Origin: Chamaelirium japonicum
Taxonomy: Eukaryota > Streptophyta > Magnoliopsida > Liliales > Melanthiaceae
Direction of reading: 5' to 3'
Assembly (NCBI GenBank): GCA_947650365.1
Contig: OX393549.1
Coordinates: forward strand, 90,614,111-90,678,110
DNA: 64,000 bases
Shown here: piece after piece, positions 11,874 to 24,036 of the stretch
How positions within the stretch are numbered: the stretch's first letter is position 1
Layout of the letters: every line of letters begins with the position of its first letter
Translations under genes and position numbers: made by a program
Notes under the pieces: generated by a model
What the model was told of the DNA's origin: nothing
The model's input: only the letters and a program-made list of their open reading frames with translations
The model's database searches: none

Positions 11874-13010
11874 TGTTGGAGATCTAACCGTTCTATACTA
11901 GCAAACTTAGGAATTAATCAAATACTTTATATTAAATAATTAATTATTTAGCAAATATTATTTTTCACGCAAGCAAAGGCAAATCACAATAGTCTTTTAG
12001 AAATTGTTTACCAAGGTAGAGCGGGTTCTATAAAACCGTCATTCACCTTGCCGAACTTTTCTAAAAGAAAGAAGTAATCTATCTAAATTATATTTAATTA
12101 TTTAGATTTCTCTATTAGATGCAAATAGATTAATTTAGAACTAATGATAGGACAAGAGTAGAGTTTGAAACTCTGGCCTGTGGTCGAAGCACGCTAGGCG
12201 TTGTCCCAAGAAACTTATTGCCCCCATCGTGCGGGTCTCGTGGCAATGGTTCTCGGAGATATGACGACCCTGGTCAGACGACCTCCTTCTCGTCGGCACA
12301 ACTCCAAGAAGACTTTGCGAACCTCGATGTACTTTCAGGAACCTAGCGACTCGATGAAGAACTTCCCGAAGCAGGGAGGCAGCACCGCAGTAGAGCTTTG
12401 ATCCGGAAGAGGGAGTCTTCTCGGAGCAAAGGGGTAGCACCACAGCACGAAAGAATGGAAGAGGAAGAGGTAGAGATTAGAGAGCAATTCCGATATTCGG
12501 ACTGTCCCTTCTCTATGGCTGCACTGGGCCTTATATAGGCCTCGGGCAGTTAATAAAGGGCTGAAAGAGGGGAGCGGTTCATGGGCTGCGATTAAGCCCA
12601 TTAACTTGCACGTTACAGCTCGCAGAGAGCCTGTCAGTAACGGTTAGCATGCAGCGCTTCTCGCATAACGGCTAGTGTCCCAAATAGAAAATATTAAATA
12701 GATGAGGACTTAAAAGCAAAAAACAAAAATAGGGCAGGTGCGGACCAGCCCATTTCGGAGGTGCTATCGTGTCCGGGTCCGTGGGCGCACACACACGCGC
12801 CGCCCAGCCCATGCCCATGCCCAAGCCCAAGCTCGGTCCGGCACGGCACGCACGCGCGCGCGTGTGTGAGCTAGTGGAGCCCCTCCTCTAGTGTGATGAC
12901 TAGTGGGGGGAAGTGGGCAATCCTTTATAAGGTGGTAGGGGATTTCTCCCCTTACCGATATGGGACTAAACATGTGTGTGGTTGTGTGGTTTTCAAACAC
13001 ACGTCTAACA
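11874..13010 (-). repeat. 5' LTR of copia element 1
   Basis: This 1137-bp LTR partners 5730-6856. Reading on the minus strand, the internal region then begins ATCCAAGAACC, not the TGG expected of a tRNA 3'-end primer site. Element 2 has nearly the same bases. The right flank (GGAGG) does not match the left flank of the element. Confidence 0.9.
12529..12537 (-). promoter_or_regulatory. TATA box in 5' LTR of copia element 1
   Basis: The minus strand reads TATATAAGG inside GGCCTATATAAGGCCC, a short palindrome. The same motif lies at the matching place in all four LTRs of elements 1 and 2 (for example 6382-6390 and 20283-20291). It is the likely core promoter for element transcription; a second AT-rich TTATAAAGG motif is nearer the LTR start. 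Confidence 0.55.
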
Positions 13011-13471
13011 GGAGGGGGGTAATGTCCATGTATAGAGCAGACAGAAGGACCGAGCAGAGGACAACTTCGTCGGGCTCCTGAGCGGGCAGAGCTATACCCA
13101 GCCGCCCACCCATGAGGCGGTAATGCCGATACCAAAAAAAAGTAACTACCCAAGGAGGTAGGGAAGCCATAACGACGACCCATCCTGCGAAAAGCTCGCT
13201 GGAAGGACTCCGCTCGGTGTGGTAACACCCTGATAGAAGGTAGCTAGCTTGCCTGGTATGACGTTAGTGTGACCCCATCAAAGAGCTCGCCCAGGAGCAA
13301 CAATAATGTACGTGCCGAGCTTGCCCGAAACGATCGCAGCTCGAGCCCCATAGCAAGCTCGCCATAAGTAAGTCGATGCTTTCACCCGCCTTGGCCAAAT
13401 GGCAACCGTAGAGGAGGTAAGTTTCGGTCCAGCAAGAGCTTGCCACCTAGAAGCCTGAAGGAGGCAAGTTT
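13011..13471. other. Spacer between copia elements 1 and 2
   Basis: There is no gene here. The interval is G/C-rich and repeats variants of AGCTCGCC/GAGCTTGCC (13290-13450), also seen at 23950-24030 and 32400-32660. It looks like a piece of an older LTR or minisatellite into which element 2 inserted. Confidence 0.4.
13417..13471. repeat. Tandem repeat split by copia element 2
   Basis: Units of about 46 bp with the pattern AAGTTTCGGTCCAGC...GCCACCT occur once before element 2 and continue after it (20762-20862). If the element and one copy of AGTTT are removed, three units lie in tandem. The insertion therefore landed in a short minisatellite. Confidence 0.6.
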
Positions 13472-14589
13472 TGTTGGATAATTTAATCGTTCTAAACTAG
13501 CAAATTTAGGACTTAATCAAATTCTTAAGATTAAAAATTGATTAACAAATGTTATTTTCGCAAACAAGGACAAATCACAAAATTCTTTTAGAAATGGTTT
13601 GCCAAGGCAGAGCGGGTTCTATGGAACCATCATTCACCTTGCCGAACTTTTCTAAAAGAGATAAATAATCTGTCTAAATTATCTATGATTATTTATATTT
13701 CTCTATTAGATGCAAGTCAATTATTTTAGATCTAATATTAGGACAAAGGAAGAGTTAGAAACTCTGGCCTGTGGTCGAAGCGTGCTAGGCACTGTCCCAA
13801 GAAACTCATTGCCCCCCTCGTGCGGGTCTTGTGGCAATGGTTCTCGGAGATACGACAACCCCGGTCAGGCGACCTCCTTCTCGTCGGCACGACTTCAAGA
13901 AGGCTTTGCGAACCTCATGAACTTTCAGGAACCCAGTGACTCGATGGCGATCTTCTCGAAGCAGGGAGGTAGCACCTCAGCAGAGGTTTGATTCGAGAGA
14001 GGGAGTCTCCTCGGAGCAAAAGGGCAGCATTACACCACGAGCTTCAGAGAATGGGAGAGGGAGAGGCAGAGAGTAATTCCGATATTCGGACTGTACCTAT
14101 CCCATGGCTGCACCGGGCCTTATATAGGCCTCGGGCTGTTAATGGGAGGCTGAAAGAGGGGAGCGGTTAATGGGCTGCGATTAAGCCCATTAACCTCGCA
14201 CGTTACAGCTCGCAGAGAGCTTGTTCGTAACGGCTAGCATGCAGCGCTTCTCGCGTAACGGCTAGTGTCCCAAATAGAAAATAATAAATAGTGGAGGACT
14301 TAAAAGCAAAAAACAAAAATAGGGCAGGTGCGGACCAGCCCATTTCGGAGGTGCTATCGTGTCCGGGTCCGCGGGCGCACACACACGCGCCGCCCGGCCC
14401 ATGCCCAAGCCCAAGCCCGGCCCGGCACGCACGCGCGCGCGTGTGTGAGCTAGTGGAGCCCCTCCTTTAGTGTGATGACTAGTGGGAGGAAGTGGGCAAT
14501 CCTATTTAAGTTGGTAGAGGATTTCTCCCCTTACCGATATGGGACTAAACCTATTGGTGTTTGTGTGGTTTTAAAACACACACCCAACA
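13472..14589 (-). repeat. 3' LTR of copia element 2
   Basis: The LTR runs TGTTGGATAATTT... to ...CACCCAACA on the plus strand, with a perfect 6-bp terminal inverted repeat TGTTGG/CCAACA. It is closely related to but distinct from the element 1 LTR, especially in the first 100 and last 60 bases. A polypurine tract lies directly inside it. Confidence 0.9.
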
Positions 14590-15147
14590 ATCCCCCACAT
14601 GTGTTTAAAACCACTAAATATTAAATAAGTAAAAAATTCAAAATATAAAATAAAAAGACTTTGCTGGATTCCTTATACTACGCAGTAGGTGTAGGTACCT
14701 TCCGGTTTGAACCTCCACTTAGTACAGTTGTATACATCCGTGAGGACTTGGTGGACTACGCCTTGAACCAGTCTCATTTATCGGGTTTCTACAAGTAGTA
14801 CATGTAGTACAGTTTTCGATGGTTCTAAGCGGGTTGCGCTATTAATGGCCTTGCGCAGATATCTTTTCTTGTATGTTTCTAGGGAGCAGCCCTGGTCCCA
14901 GAGTTGCGGCCTCACAACGACATACATATAGGTAAGTCCTAATAGGGGTGTGAGCAGGGCGACACCCCGCCTCATGGGTCTTGGACTTATTAAGAGTTTT
15001 AAACTCATCTTACCCCTTGCTTTTAATAAGCACTGACGTCATAGGGACAGAAGCATTTTTCAGTGCTCCTCATTTTCAATCACTACTACAGTTTGTTTCT
15101 ACCCATTGAACCTCCGTGAGGTTGGGTTCCCACTGCGGTGATTTTTC

Positions 15148-17031
15148 TTATGGGCTTAATCCCAGCCCCCTCGACGATTCTAAGACCACTGTCCTACAGA
15201 GGCCCTTAGTTAGATGATCCGCTAAATTCTTTTCGGATCTAACAAAATCTAGGGCAATTATTTGATTCTTCATCTTATATCTGAGAGATCTATGTCTCAC
15301 TTTCAGATGTCGATTTATTTTCATATCAGCGTTTTCTTGATTACATTTATCAATAGCTGATCGACAATCACAATGGATAGATATAGCCGGTAAAGACTTT
15401 TCTATCAATGGGATCTCATATAGGAGATCTCGAAGCCATTCTGCTTCTGTGCTAGTGGTATCTAGCGCTATCATTGCTGATTCCATAGTACTCCTAGCTA
15501 TAACGGTCTGTTTGGTGGATTTCCAAGATATGGCTCCACCTCCTAGTAGGAATACATACCCGGTTGTGGACTTAATATCTATTGAGCCACTAATCCAGTT
15601 AGCATCAGAGTATCCCTCTAATACAGCTAGATAACCACTATAGTGGAGACCGTATGATATGATTCCCTTAAGGTATCTAAAAACTCTTTCTAACGCGTTC
15701 CAATGAGACTCATTCGGGTTAGACGTATAACGACTAAGTCTATTTACTGCGTAAGCGATATCGGGTCGAGTATAGTTTGCTAGAAAACCTAGCGATCCTA
15801 TGATTTGAGCATACTCGCTCTATAGTCTAGGTAGTCCAGTGTTCTTTGTCAGATGGGTATTTGGATCATATGGTGTGGATACCGGTTGACAATCGGGGTC
15901 GTAAAATTTTCTAAGGATTTTCTCGACATAGTGGGATTGAGATAGCACTAAACCATTGTCCTTCCTAATGATCTTAGTATTCAAAATAACGTCGGCTTGT
16001 CCTAGATCTTTTATGTCGAAGTTTTGGGACAAAAAGTGTTTGATGTCATTTATGATTTCTATGTTTGAACCGAATATTAGGATATCGTCAACATACAAGC
16101 ATAAGATGACAATATTACTACCATTTACTTTATTGTATACACATTCATCCGTTAAATTGATATCAAATTCATATGATAAGATAACTTCATCGAATTTCAT
16201 GTGCCATTGTTTTGGGGCTTGTTTAAGTCCATAGAGGGATTGAATTAATTTACACACCTTTTCCTCTTGTCCAGGTGCAGTAAATCCCTCGGGTTAGTCC
16301 ATGTATATTTTCTCATTAAGGTCGTCATTCAAGAAAGCAGTCTTGACATCCATTTGATGTATGACTAGCTTATAGATTGAAGCTAAGGCGATGAGGATCC
16401 TAATCGTGGTTATCCTAGCGACAGGTGAGTAGACATCAAAGTAGTCTACCCCTGATTTTTGGGTAAAGCCCTTGGCTACAAGTCGTGCCTTAAATTTATC
16501 TATGGTACCGTCGGGTCTAAACTTCTTCTTAAACACTCATTTACATCCTATGGTTTTGCAACCAGGAGGTAAATTGGTGAGTTCCCATGTATGATTTTGA
16601 AGTACGGATTGGATCTTGTTATCTATGGCTTCTTTCCAAAAGGGTGAGTCTATGTACTTCATTGCATCTGTATAGGTGGAGGGAGAGTTCTCTACCAGAA
16701 GTGCATTGAAGTCATCAAAGACTTTTTCTATACGGGCACGTTTACTCCTCCTAGGTTTGGTTTGGGTTACCGGTTCAATCTGGTCTTCAGATTCTAATTG
16801 AACTTCGAGTTCGATCTGAGTTACCTGATTAGAACTGGAGGCCTGGTTATTGGTATTAATCCTAGTGTTGATCATAGTCTTATAAGAGAAGATATTTTCG
16901 AAGTATGAGGCATCTCTAGCTTCGATTATGGTGTTATTGGCTATTTCGCTTATTTCAGAGTTAAACACTAAAAATCGATTAGCGTTACTATCTGAAGCGT
17001 AGCCAATAAAGATGGCATCTACAGTCTTAGG
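15148..17031 (-). pseudogene. Reverse transcriptase and RNase H of copia element 2
   Basis: 16294-16536 carries the RT fingers (KARLVAKGFTQKSGVDYFD, then [20 protein letters not shown]). A stop then breaks the frame. 15820-16257 carries the palm with YVDDILIFGSNIEIINDIK uninterrupted and ends at a stop in place of a Gln. 15148-15486 is RNase H ([30 protein letters not shown]). 16537-16968 is the linker between integrase and RT. Several stops remain, so no polyprotein can be made. Confidence 0.87.
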
Positions 17032-18289
17032 TCATATCTTCTTCCTTTTGTTATCAGGGATTTTTACCTTAGCTAGGCACCCCCACACTTTTAAATATTC
17101 TAAGTTAGGTTTTTTATTATTCCATACTTCGTATGGGGTCAAGTCATTGTGTTTGAAAGGAATCCGATTAAGGATAAAACAGGTCGTCATTAGGGCTTCC
17201 CTCCACAAGTTCTCTGGCGCTCCAGAGCTTAGTAACATGAAATTGACCATGTTCATTAGGGTCCTGTTTTTTCTCTCCGCTACACCATTGGATTGGGGAG
17301 TGTAAGGAGTTGTGACTTCATGGAGTATTCCATAGTCTTCACAGTATTCGCTTAACTCATTTGAGATGTACTCCCCTGCTCGGTCTGACCTAAAGATCTT
17401 AATATTTTCGTCTAATTGGTTTTCAACCTGAGCTCTGTAAATTTTAAATTTACTGAGTACTTCATCCTTAGTCTTAATAAGGTATAAGTGGCAATATTTT
17501 GAAGCGTCATCTATGAACGTTACAAAATATCTATTGCCACCTCTCGAGGTTCTCCCAGAATCACATACATCGCTGTGAATTAGTTCAAGTATTTTAGAGT
17601 CTCGATTGATGGTTTTAAAGGGTTTCTTAGGTTATTTGGCTTCTACGCATATCTCGCACTTGTCAAGATTCTTAGTATCGAATTTAGGAATGATATTTAG
17701 GGTCATGAGTTTCTTAATAGAATTATAATTTACATAATCTAGTCTTTGGTGCCAAGTGACCGAAGATTCAACATTCAGAATTGTAGACGAAGGATTAAAG
17801 ACATTCAATTTAAATAAGCCATCACAGAGAAATTCTTTTCCAATAAAATTTGTTCCCTTAGTTATTATAACTTTATTGGACTCGAATACAATCTTATACC
17901 CATGTTGTACTAACAAAGACCCACTAATAAGATTTCTCCTAATCTTCGGAACATGGTGGACTCTGCGTAGGGTTAGGGTCTTTTCCGACGTCAGCTTCAG
18001 GTCGATCCGTCCTATCCCTAGCACACGAGCCTAAACATTGTTCCCCATGCTTACAGCTCCTCAACTTGAGGCTTGATAGGTGGAAAACAAAGATAGATCA
18101 GAGCAAACATGAATGTTAGCTCCTGTGTCAATCCACCAATCAAATGCTTGAAAGGTCATGTTAACTTCAGGGGTGAAGAGAACAAACCTGAAAGCGGTCC
18201 CAGAAGAGCCAGCTCCAGAGGTCACCATGTTGACTTGGGAGCCGGGTGGCATTTGACCATTCCTTCTTGGATTTGGAGGTGGTGCTGTC
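17032..18289 (-). pseudogene. Protease and integrase of copia element 2
   Basis: The protease active site WWIDTGANIHVC is intact near 18120. 17632-18024 covers the protease C-terminus and the zinc-binding domain up to CEICVEAK, where a CAA codon has become a stop. The DDE core lies at about 17250-17600 with stops. 17032-17256 is the C-terminal integrase part. The parallel region of element 1 shows which positions changed. Confidence 0.85.
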
Positions 18290-19179
18290 TTCTTGTAGAA
18301 GCATTGGTTGGCCATGTGATTGGTCCGACCACAGACGTAGCAACAACACACTCCTTCCTTCTTTTGGTCCTTGGGATGGTTTGGGTTATGGTTGCTATGG
18401 TATGGCTTCTTGGTATAGGGTTTAGGCTTAGAATGGAAGGGTTTCTTCTGAAACTTGTTTCTAGGTTTTTGGAATGGCTTGGATGGTTGACCCTCTATGT
18501 TGTTGACTTTGGGTTTGGATTCAGAAGATCCCTTTTCCCTGAGACTATGTTGCTCCTTAATTCTAATAGAGTTTAGAACTTGAGTTAGGGTTAGGTCACC
18601 TTGGGTATGACTTAGGTGCTTAGAAAACTCAGACCAAGAAGCATGTAGTTTATTTATAAGGCATGCTATTTAGAAGGTTTCATCAAGAGTGGAACCATTC
18701 GTGTTCAGGTGTTGGACTAGGTTCTCAAACTCATGAATCTGATCATTCATGGGTTTGGAGTCAACCATTTTGAAGCTGTTGAAGTCAGACGCTTTGAAGC
18801 GTTTTACTTCAGCATTATCTAGGCCATACTTATGCTCTAGGGTATCCCATAGGTCCTTAGGGTTTTGAATGGTATAGTAGATATCATAGAGTCTATCGAA
18901 TAATGCCCCTAGGATCCTATGAAGGCCATGGTCGTTGATTTCTTCTGGGGTCCTAGTGGGAATGCCAGAAGTCGGTTCGAAATTAGGTTGGGAAGTGGAG
19001 GCTCGGGTACGACGTGTTTGACTAGACCCACTAGATATTCCCGGTGCAGTTTCACCTATGGCTGATAGTAACCCAAGTGTGGTTAGCCAGAATCACATCT
19101 GGTTTTGCTACCTCTTGAAGTTAGACCCGTCAAACTTCTCGGGTTTGGCACTAAGGGTTTCACGGTTTGGTGAGGTTAT
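18290..19179 (-). pseudogene. Gag of copia element 2
   Basis: The gag frame corresponds to that of element 1, but the start ATG is ATA at 19177-19179. The stretch WLTTLGLLSAIGET reads through in frame where element 1 is frameshifted. The zinc knuckle CYVCGRTNHMANQC near 18340 has all C-C-H-C ligands. Some further stops occur (for example near 18672). Confidence 0.83.
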
Positions 19180-19637
19180 TTCGGATCAAAGTAAGGAGTT
19201 GAAATCTGAGGATTGAAAAATGAGTTTTGTCAATTTTAAAGCACACTTAGATAGATTCGACTTTTAGAAGTCCAAATGAAACTTCCAAATCCTAACGGCC
19301 AGATGGGCTTCAGGTAGGAGGTGGAGCACTAGGCTCGCTCAAATACTAAGCTACATTGGGCAATTTAATGTCGGTTTGTCAAGCCTTTCTAAACACCGTA
19401 GGCAGTGGAATATTCCAATGACGACTTTTAGTCTTTTCTATAATCTATGCTTATAATTAACTTTTGTAGAAAATAATTTTGTAACTAGTAGCAACTAATA
19501 GAAAATGGTGCAAACAATCTAATCTACGATAACAGATGTAATAAAGCTAATAATTTATTTTAGTAAGCACAAGTGGAAATGATAAATTTTCCTTTTAGTT
19601 ATGATGAACGATTAAATATTCAATAAGTTTCTTGGAT

Positions 19638-20761
19638 TCTTGGATAATTTAATCGTTCTAAACTAGCAAATTTAGGACTTAATCAAATTATTAAGATTAA
19701 AAATTGATTAACAAATGTTATTTTCGCAAACAAGGACAAATCACAAAATTCTTTTAGAAATGATTTGCCAAGGCAGAGCGGGTTCTATGGAACCGTCATT
19801 CACCTTGCCGAACTTTTCTAAAAGAGATAAATAATCTATCTAAATTATCTATGATTATTTAGATTTCTCTATTAGATGCAAGTCAATTATTTTAGATCTA
19901 ATATTAAGACAAAGGAAGAGTTAGAAACTCTGGCCTGTGGTCGAAGCGTGCTAGGCACTGTCCCAAGAAACTTATTGCCCCTCTCGTGCGGGTCTTATGG
20001 CAATGGTTCTCGGAGATACGACAACCCCGGTCAGGCGACCTCTTTCTCGTCGGCACGACTTCAAGAAGGCTTTGCGAACCTCGTGAACTTTCAGGAACCC
20101 AGCGACTCGATGACGATCTTCTCGAAGCAGGGAGGCAGCACCTCAGCAGAGGTTTGATCCAAGAGAGGGAGTCTCCTCGGAGTAAAAGGGCAGCACTACA
20201 CCACGAGCTTCAGAGAATGGGAGAGGGAGAGGCAGAGAGTAATTCCGATATTCGGACTATACCTATCCCATGCTGCACCGGGCCTTATATAGGCCTCGGG
20301 CTGTTAATGGGAGGCTAAAACAGGGGAGCGGTTAATGGGTTGCGATTAAGCCCATTAACCTCGCACGTTACAGCTCGCAGAGAGCCTGTCCGTAACGGCT
20401 ATCATGCAGCGCTTCTCGCGTAACGGCTAGTGTCCTAAATAGAAAATAATAAATAGTGAAGGACTTAAAAGCAAAAAACAAAAATAGGGCAGGTGCAGAC
20501 CAGCCCATTTCGGAGGTGCTATCGTGTCTGGGTCCGCGGGCGCACACACACGTGCCGCCCGGCCCAAGTCCAAGCCCAAGCCCAGGCCCGGTCCTGCACG
20601 GCACGCACGCGCACGTGTGAGCTAGTGGTGCCCCTCCTTTAGTGTGATGACTAGTGGGAGGAAGTGGGCAATCCTAATTAAGTTGGTAGGGGATTTCTCC
20701 CCTTACCGATATGCGACTAAACCCATTGGTGTTTGTGTGGTTTTAAAACACACACCCAACA
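19638..20761 (-). repeat. 5' LTR of copia element 2
   Basis: This 1124-bp LTR pairs with 13472-14589. Its outer-left end has mutated from TG to TC (19638-19639). It ends CCCAACA at 20761, followed by the target duplication AGTTT. A TATATAAGG motif lies on the minus strand at 20283-20291. Confidence 0.9.
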
Positions 20762-20866
20762 AGTTTCGGTCTAGCTAGAGCCCGCCACCTGGCTGCCCAG
20801 AGATGATAAGTTTTGGTCCAGTCAGAATCCACCACTTGGCAAGCACGATGAACGATCATGTGTTGG

Positions 20867-20868
<2 letters not shown>

Positions 20869-20942
<74 letters not shown>
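20869..20942. repeat. (CT)n(AT)n compound microsatellite, left
   Basis: CT dinucleotides run to about 20898 and AT dinucleotides to 20942. The same compound pattern in the same orientation is found at 21459-21583 on the other side of an inverted-repeat element. Confidence 0.9.
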
Positions 20943-21587
<645 letters not shown>

Positions 21588-21708
21588 CATGACTCGGGGT
21601 TCCAGCAAAGGAGGATGGAATTTTGGAATCCGGCGGGCCCACAAAGACCCTTGGATGTGGGCGTCGAGTGCACTAGAACATCCACTGACCTCCTGATGCC
21701 CGTGTATC

Positions 21709-22651
21709 CAAGGTACAAAATCTCGAAATATTTCGCAAAATATCGCGAAATATTTCGGTTTTCCCAGACCTCGACACGAAATGTCTACTGCGATATCAAA
21801 CGAAATAGAAATCACGATAATATCGCGAAATTTTGAGATATTTTAAGTAAATGTCGTCTTACTTAATTTTTATTTTCTCCATTTACTTTAAGTTATTATA
21901 TGTAAATAAGCAAATACCCCCCCATTTGATTTCAATAAAAATATCAAAAAAATCAAAAACCAAGTGAATCAAAAAGTAGGTTTTCAGTTTTAGTAGGAGA
22001 AAACAGTTTTTTCGGTTTTTCATAAAATTTGTATGTTGAGAAAAGTGGTTAAATCAACTCATTTTTAGCTCAAAAAATTCCACAAGATGTAGAACTACAA
22101 GTACATCTAGAAAACCATGGTCCGTCAAAGAAAATTTTGAATGTATAAAAACTTTTCTTTATAAAAACTCATTTTTTCAGACTTAGTAAAAAAACAGTGT
22201 TTTGCATTTCAGCATAATTTTTGTATGATTTCAAACTTGCACAACTTTCTTGTTTTAAGTCCATTTTCAAAATCGTTTGAAGCATTAATTTAACAATCAA
22301 CTAATCTTTATTTTGGAAATATTTTTCTCCACAAAAAAGATTAAAAACCATTTTAAAAACATAGATCAAAACAGGACCAAACAAGACTGCACAGACTCAA
22401 ATGCAGAATATATGCTTTGTGATGCTCTACACCCATAGATAGGGTATAAATATTATCTGAGTGTTCTAAAACGTGTATCTATACTTAGTTTATGACTATC
22501 CAGAGTTTCATTCAAAAATTCCATTAAAAAATCAATATTTCCACCATTTCCATCAAATCACAATATTTCCACACTGTCGAAATATTTCCACGAAATATTT
22601 CCATTTTCCAGGAGGTCGAAATATTGACCGAAATGGAAATTTCGAACCTTG
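21709..22651. mobile_element. hAT-like non-autonomous element, 943 bp
   Basis: A perfect 8-bp duplication CGTGTATC (21701-21708 and 22652-22659) flanks ends CAAGGTACAAAAT and the complement ATTTCGAACCTTG. The sub-terminal regions are inverted and rich in CGAAATATTTC motifs. An 8-bp target duplication is the hAT hallmark. There is no transposase reading frame. A decayed fragment of the same family lies in the PPR5 intron near 26970-27110. Confidence 0.78.
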
Positions 22652-22659
22652 CGTGTATC

Positions 22660-22760
22660 GTCCCCAAGGCGCACCCTGTGTAGCTCGGCAAAGGCTAGAG
22701 GTCCCAACCGCCTCCCCCGTCAATCAGGAGGCCGCCAACCGCACCCGTCTGATCAAGTTA

Positions 22761-22792
<32 letters not shown>

Positions 22793-23718
22793 ACCAACCC
22801 ACACAATATAAAGAGAAAGGGGGGAGGGTTTTGCAAAATGAGGTCGCCTCTTTTGGTGGGTGCGCAACAGAACCAGTTGCTTCCTCCAAATCGATCGCAC
22901 TCCCCTCCCCCCCCCCCCCCCAGCGGTAATGGACGACGACCAACGAGAGGGGTTGGCTCCGGCCCGGCGGCCCGGCGGCCCGCCCCCCTCCCCTTCTAAT
23001 TCCCTAGGGCTGGTGGGCACATAGGAAAGGGGAGAGTGTGGCTCTGGCCCCCTCCTCCTTTCTCCTCTGATTGGCGAGCGACGTGCAGCGGGGGTGGACG
23101 TGGCTCTCATCGCCTCCTCTTTCTTCTTTGGCCGGCGGGCAGTAACGGGGAAGAGCGCGGCTCCGGTCCCCTCCCCTCGTTCTGGAAGGTGGAGGTGACG
23201 ACAATGACGAGGGTTGTAGGCAGAGGCGACGACGACGAAGGAGGTTCCGAAAACCTCGAGGCCGGTGGAAACAGGGAAAACAGATGTGTGTGAGTGGGTG
23301 CGTGTGTGTATGTATGTATGAGCGGGCAAGTGATTGCCTGTATATGTGCAGGCTGCACGTCCGGAAAAAAGAGGAGGTGTAATGTGTGAGGGTTTAGTAC
23401 AAGAACACGGATCAAAGGGCACCTCGGCTGGCTGTCATGGAGCCATCCTCTGACGGCCGGTCCTATGTCATCGATCAGTATGGTTGGGTAAGCCCTAACC
23501 CTTGTCTTACATTTGAGAGAGCGAACTGATCCGACAGTGTAATGTACTAGTTTTGAGATTATTGTGGATTCGTATACCCCATTCGTGGTTTTCTTCTTTT
23601 TTTTTTTCGCCTGTGATGGGGGAGGGTTTTTCCATGTAAATACTTTGTGTCTGTTCTTTGGTCGTTGACATCACATGTCTCGTATTGCGAGCTGGTTGGT
23701 TTTTTACCCGCAGCATAA
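22660..23718 (+). repeat. LTR-like region ending at a primer-site motif
   Basis: There is no credible gene. The interval holds a 30-C run (22763-22792), a 15-C run (22907-22921), and two imperfect copies of a TGGCTCTGGCCCCCTCC-type block (about 23038-23100 and 23100-23200). It ends with GGGTTTTTCCATGTAAA and TTTACCCGCAGCA, text typical of the end of plant gypsy LTRs, just before a primer-site-like motif at 23719. The LTR start and any second LTR are not identified. Reading frames here are low-complexity Pro/Gly/Arg products of the GC-rich base composition. Confidence 0.35.
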
Positions 23719-23735
23719 TGGTGCCGTCTGTGGGA
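23719..23735 (+). other. Gypsy-type primer-binding-site motif
   Basis: TGGTGCCGTCTGTGGGA directly follows the LTR-like end. Plant Tat-lineage gypsy elements begin their internal region with a near-identical TGGCGCCGTCTGTGGG. The element is cut off soon after: by about 24035 the sequence is a PPR5-derived fragment. Confidence 0.5.
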
Positions 23736-24036
23736 ACGTTTAGCTCCTACGAGTGCACCTACGATCACGTCGGTATCGAGCATGATACCAATGGCACGAG
23801 TTAGACCGATGAATGGGTGGAGTAAGTAAATCGACTATTGTCGCTAGGGCCAAGTAGAGTGCAGGCTCTCCGGTGTCGCATGGGACCTAGCTCCCGCTTG
23901 TTGGCCCACTGGTTTTCGCCTTAGTAGTTCGTGTGTGGTCTTTGGCCCTCCCGTTTCTTTTGCTCGCCAATGAGCCCCTATCCATTAGCTCGCCCATGAG
24001 CATTGCCATCTGTGGCTCGCCTGTAGGCTCGACGAC

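Larger units (their letters stand above)
5730..13010 (-). mobile_element. Ty1/copia LTR retrotransposon, element 1 (defective)
   Basis: This is a complete-length copia element read on the minus strand. Its 3' LTR is 5730-6856, its 5' LTR is 11874-13010, and between them the order is gag, protease, integrase, reverse transcriptase, RNase H, the order that defines copia rather than gypsy. The termini are TGTTGG on the left and TCTAACA on the right as drawn. The flanking 5-mers are CCTAT and GGAGG, so there is no target-site duplication. The coding region carries many stops and frameshifts, detailed in the parts. It is the sister of element 2 (13472-20761), which lies 461 bp away in the same orientation. 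It is unlikely to move without help from another copy. Confidence 0.92.
13472..20761 (-). mobile_element. Ty1/copia LTR retrotransposon, element 2 (defective)
   Basis: This is a full-length copia element on the minus strand, flanked by a perfect 5-bp target duplication AGTTT (13467-13471 and 20762-20766). Its LTRs are 13472-14589 and 19638-20761. The first ~380 bases of the two LTRs differ at about nine positions by eye, so the insertion is fairly young. The domain order is gag, protease, integrase, RT, RNase H. The protease motif and zinc knuckle are intact here, unlike in element 1, but the gag start codon is lost and integrase, RT and linker frames carry stops. Confidence 0.93.

Noticed and set aside
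5730-20761. A single compound retroelement spanning both sister copias
   Set aside because: Each has its own LTR pair and full gag-to-RNase H order. Element 2 has its own target duplication, so they are two insertions.
22724-23422. 232-codon minus-strand frame
   Set aside because: It spans two long C runs and is Pro/Arg/Gly-rich. It is best explained by G/C-rich repeat text in an LTR-like region.
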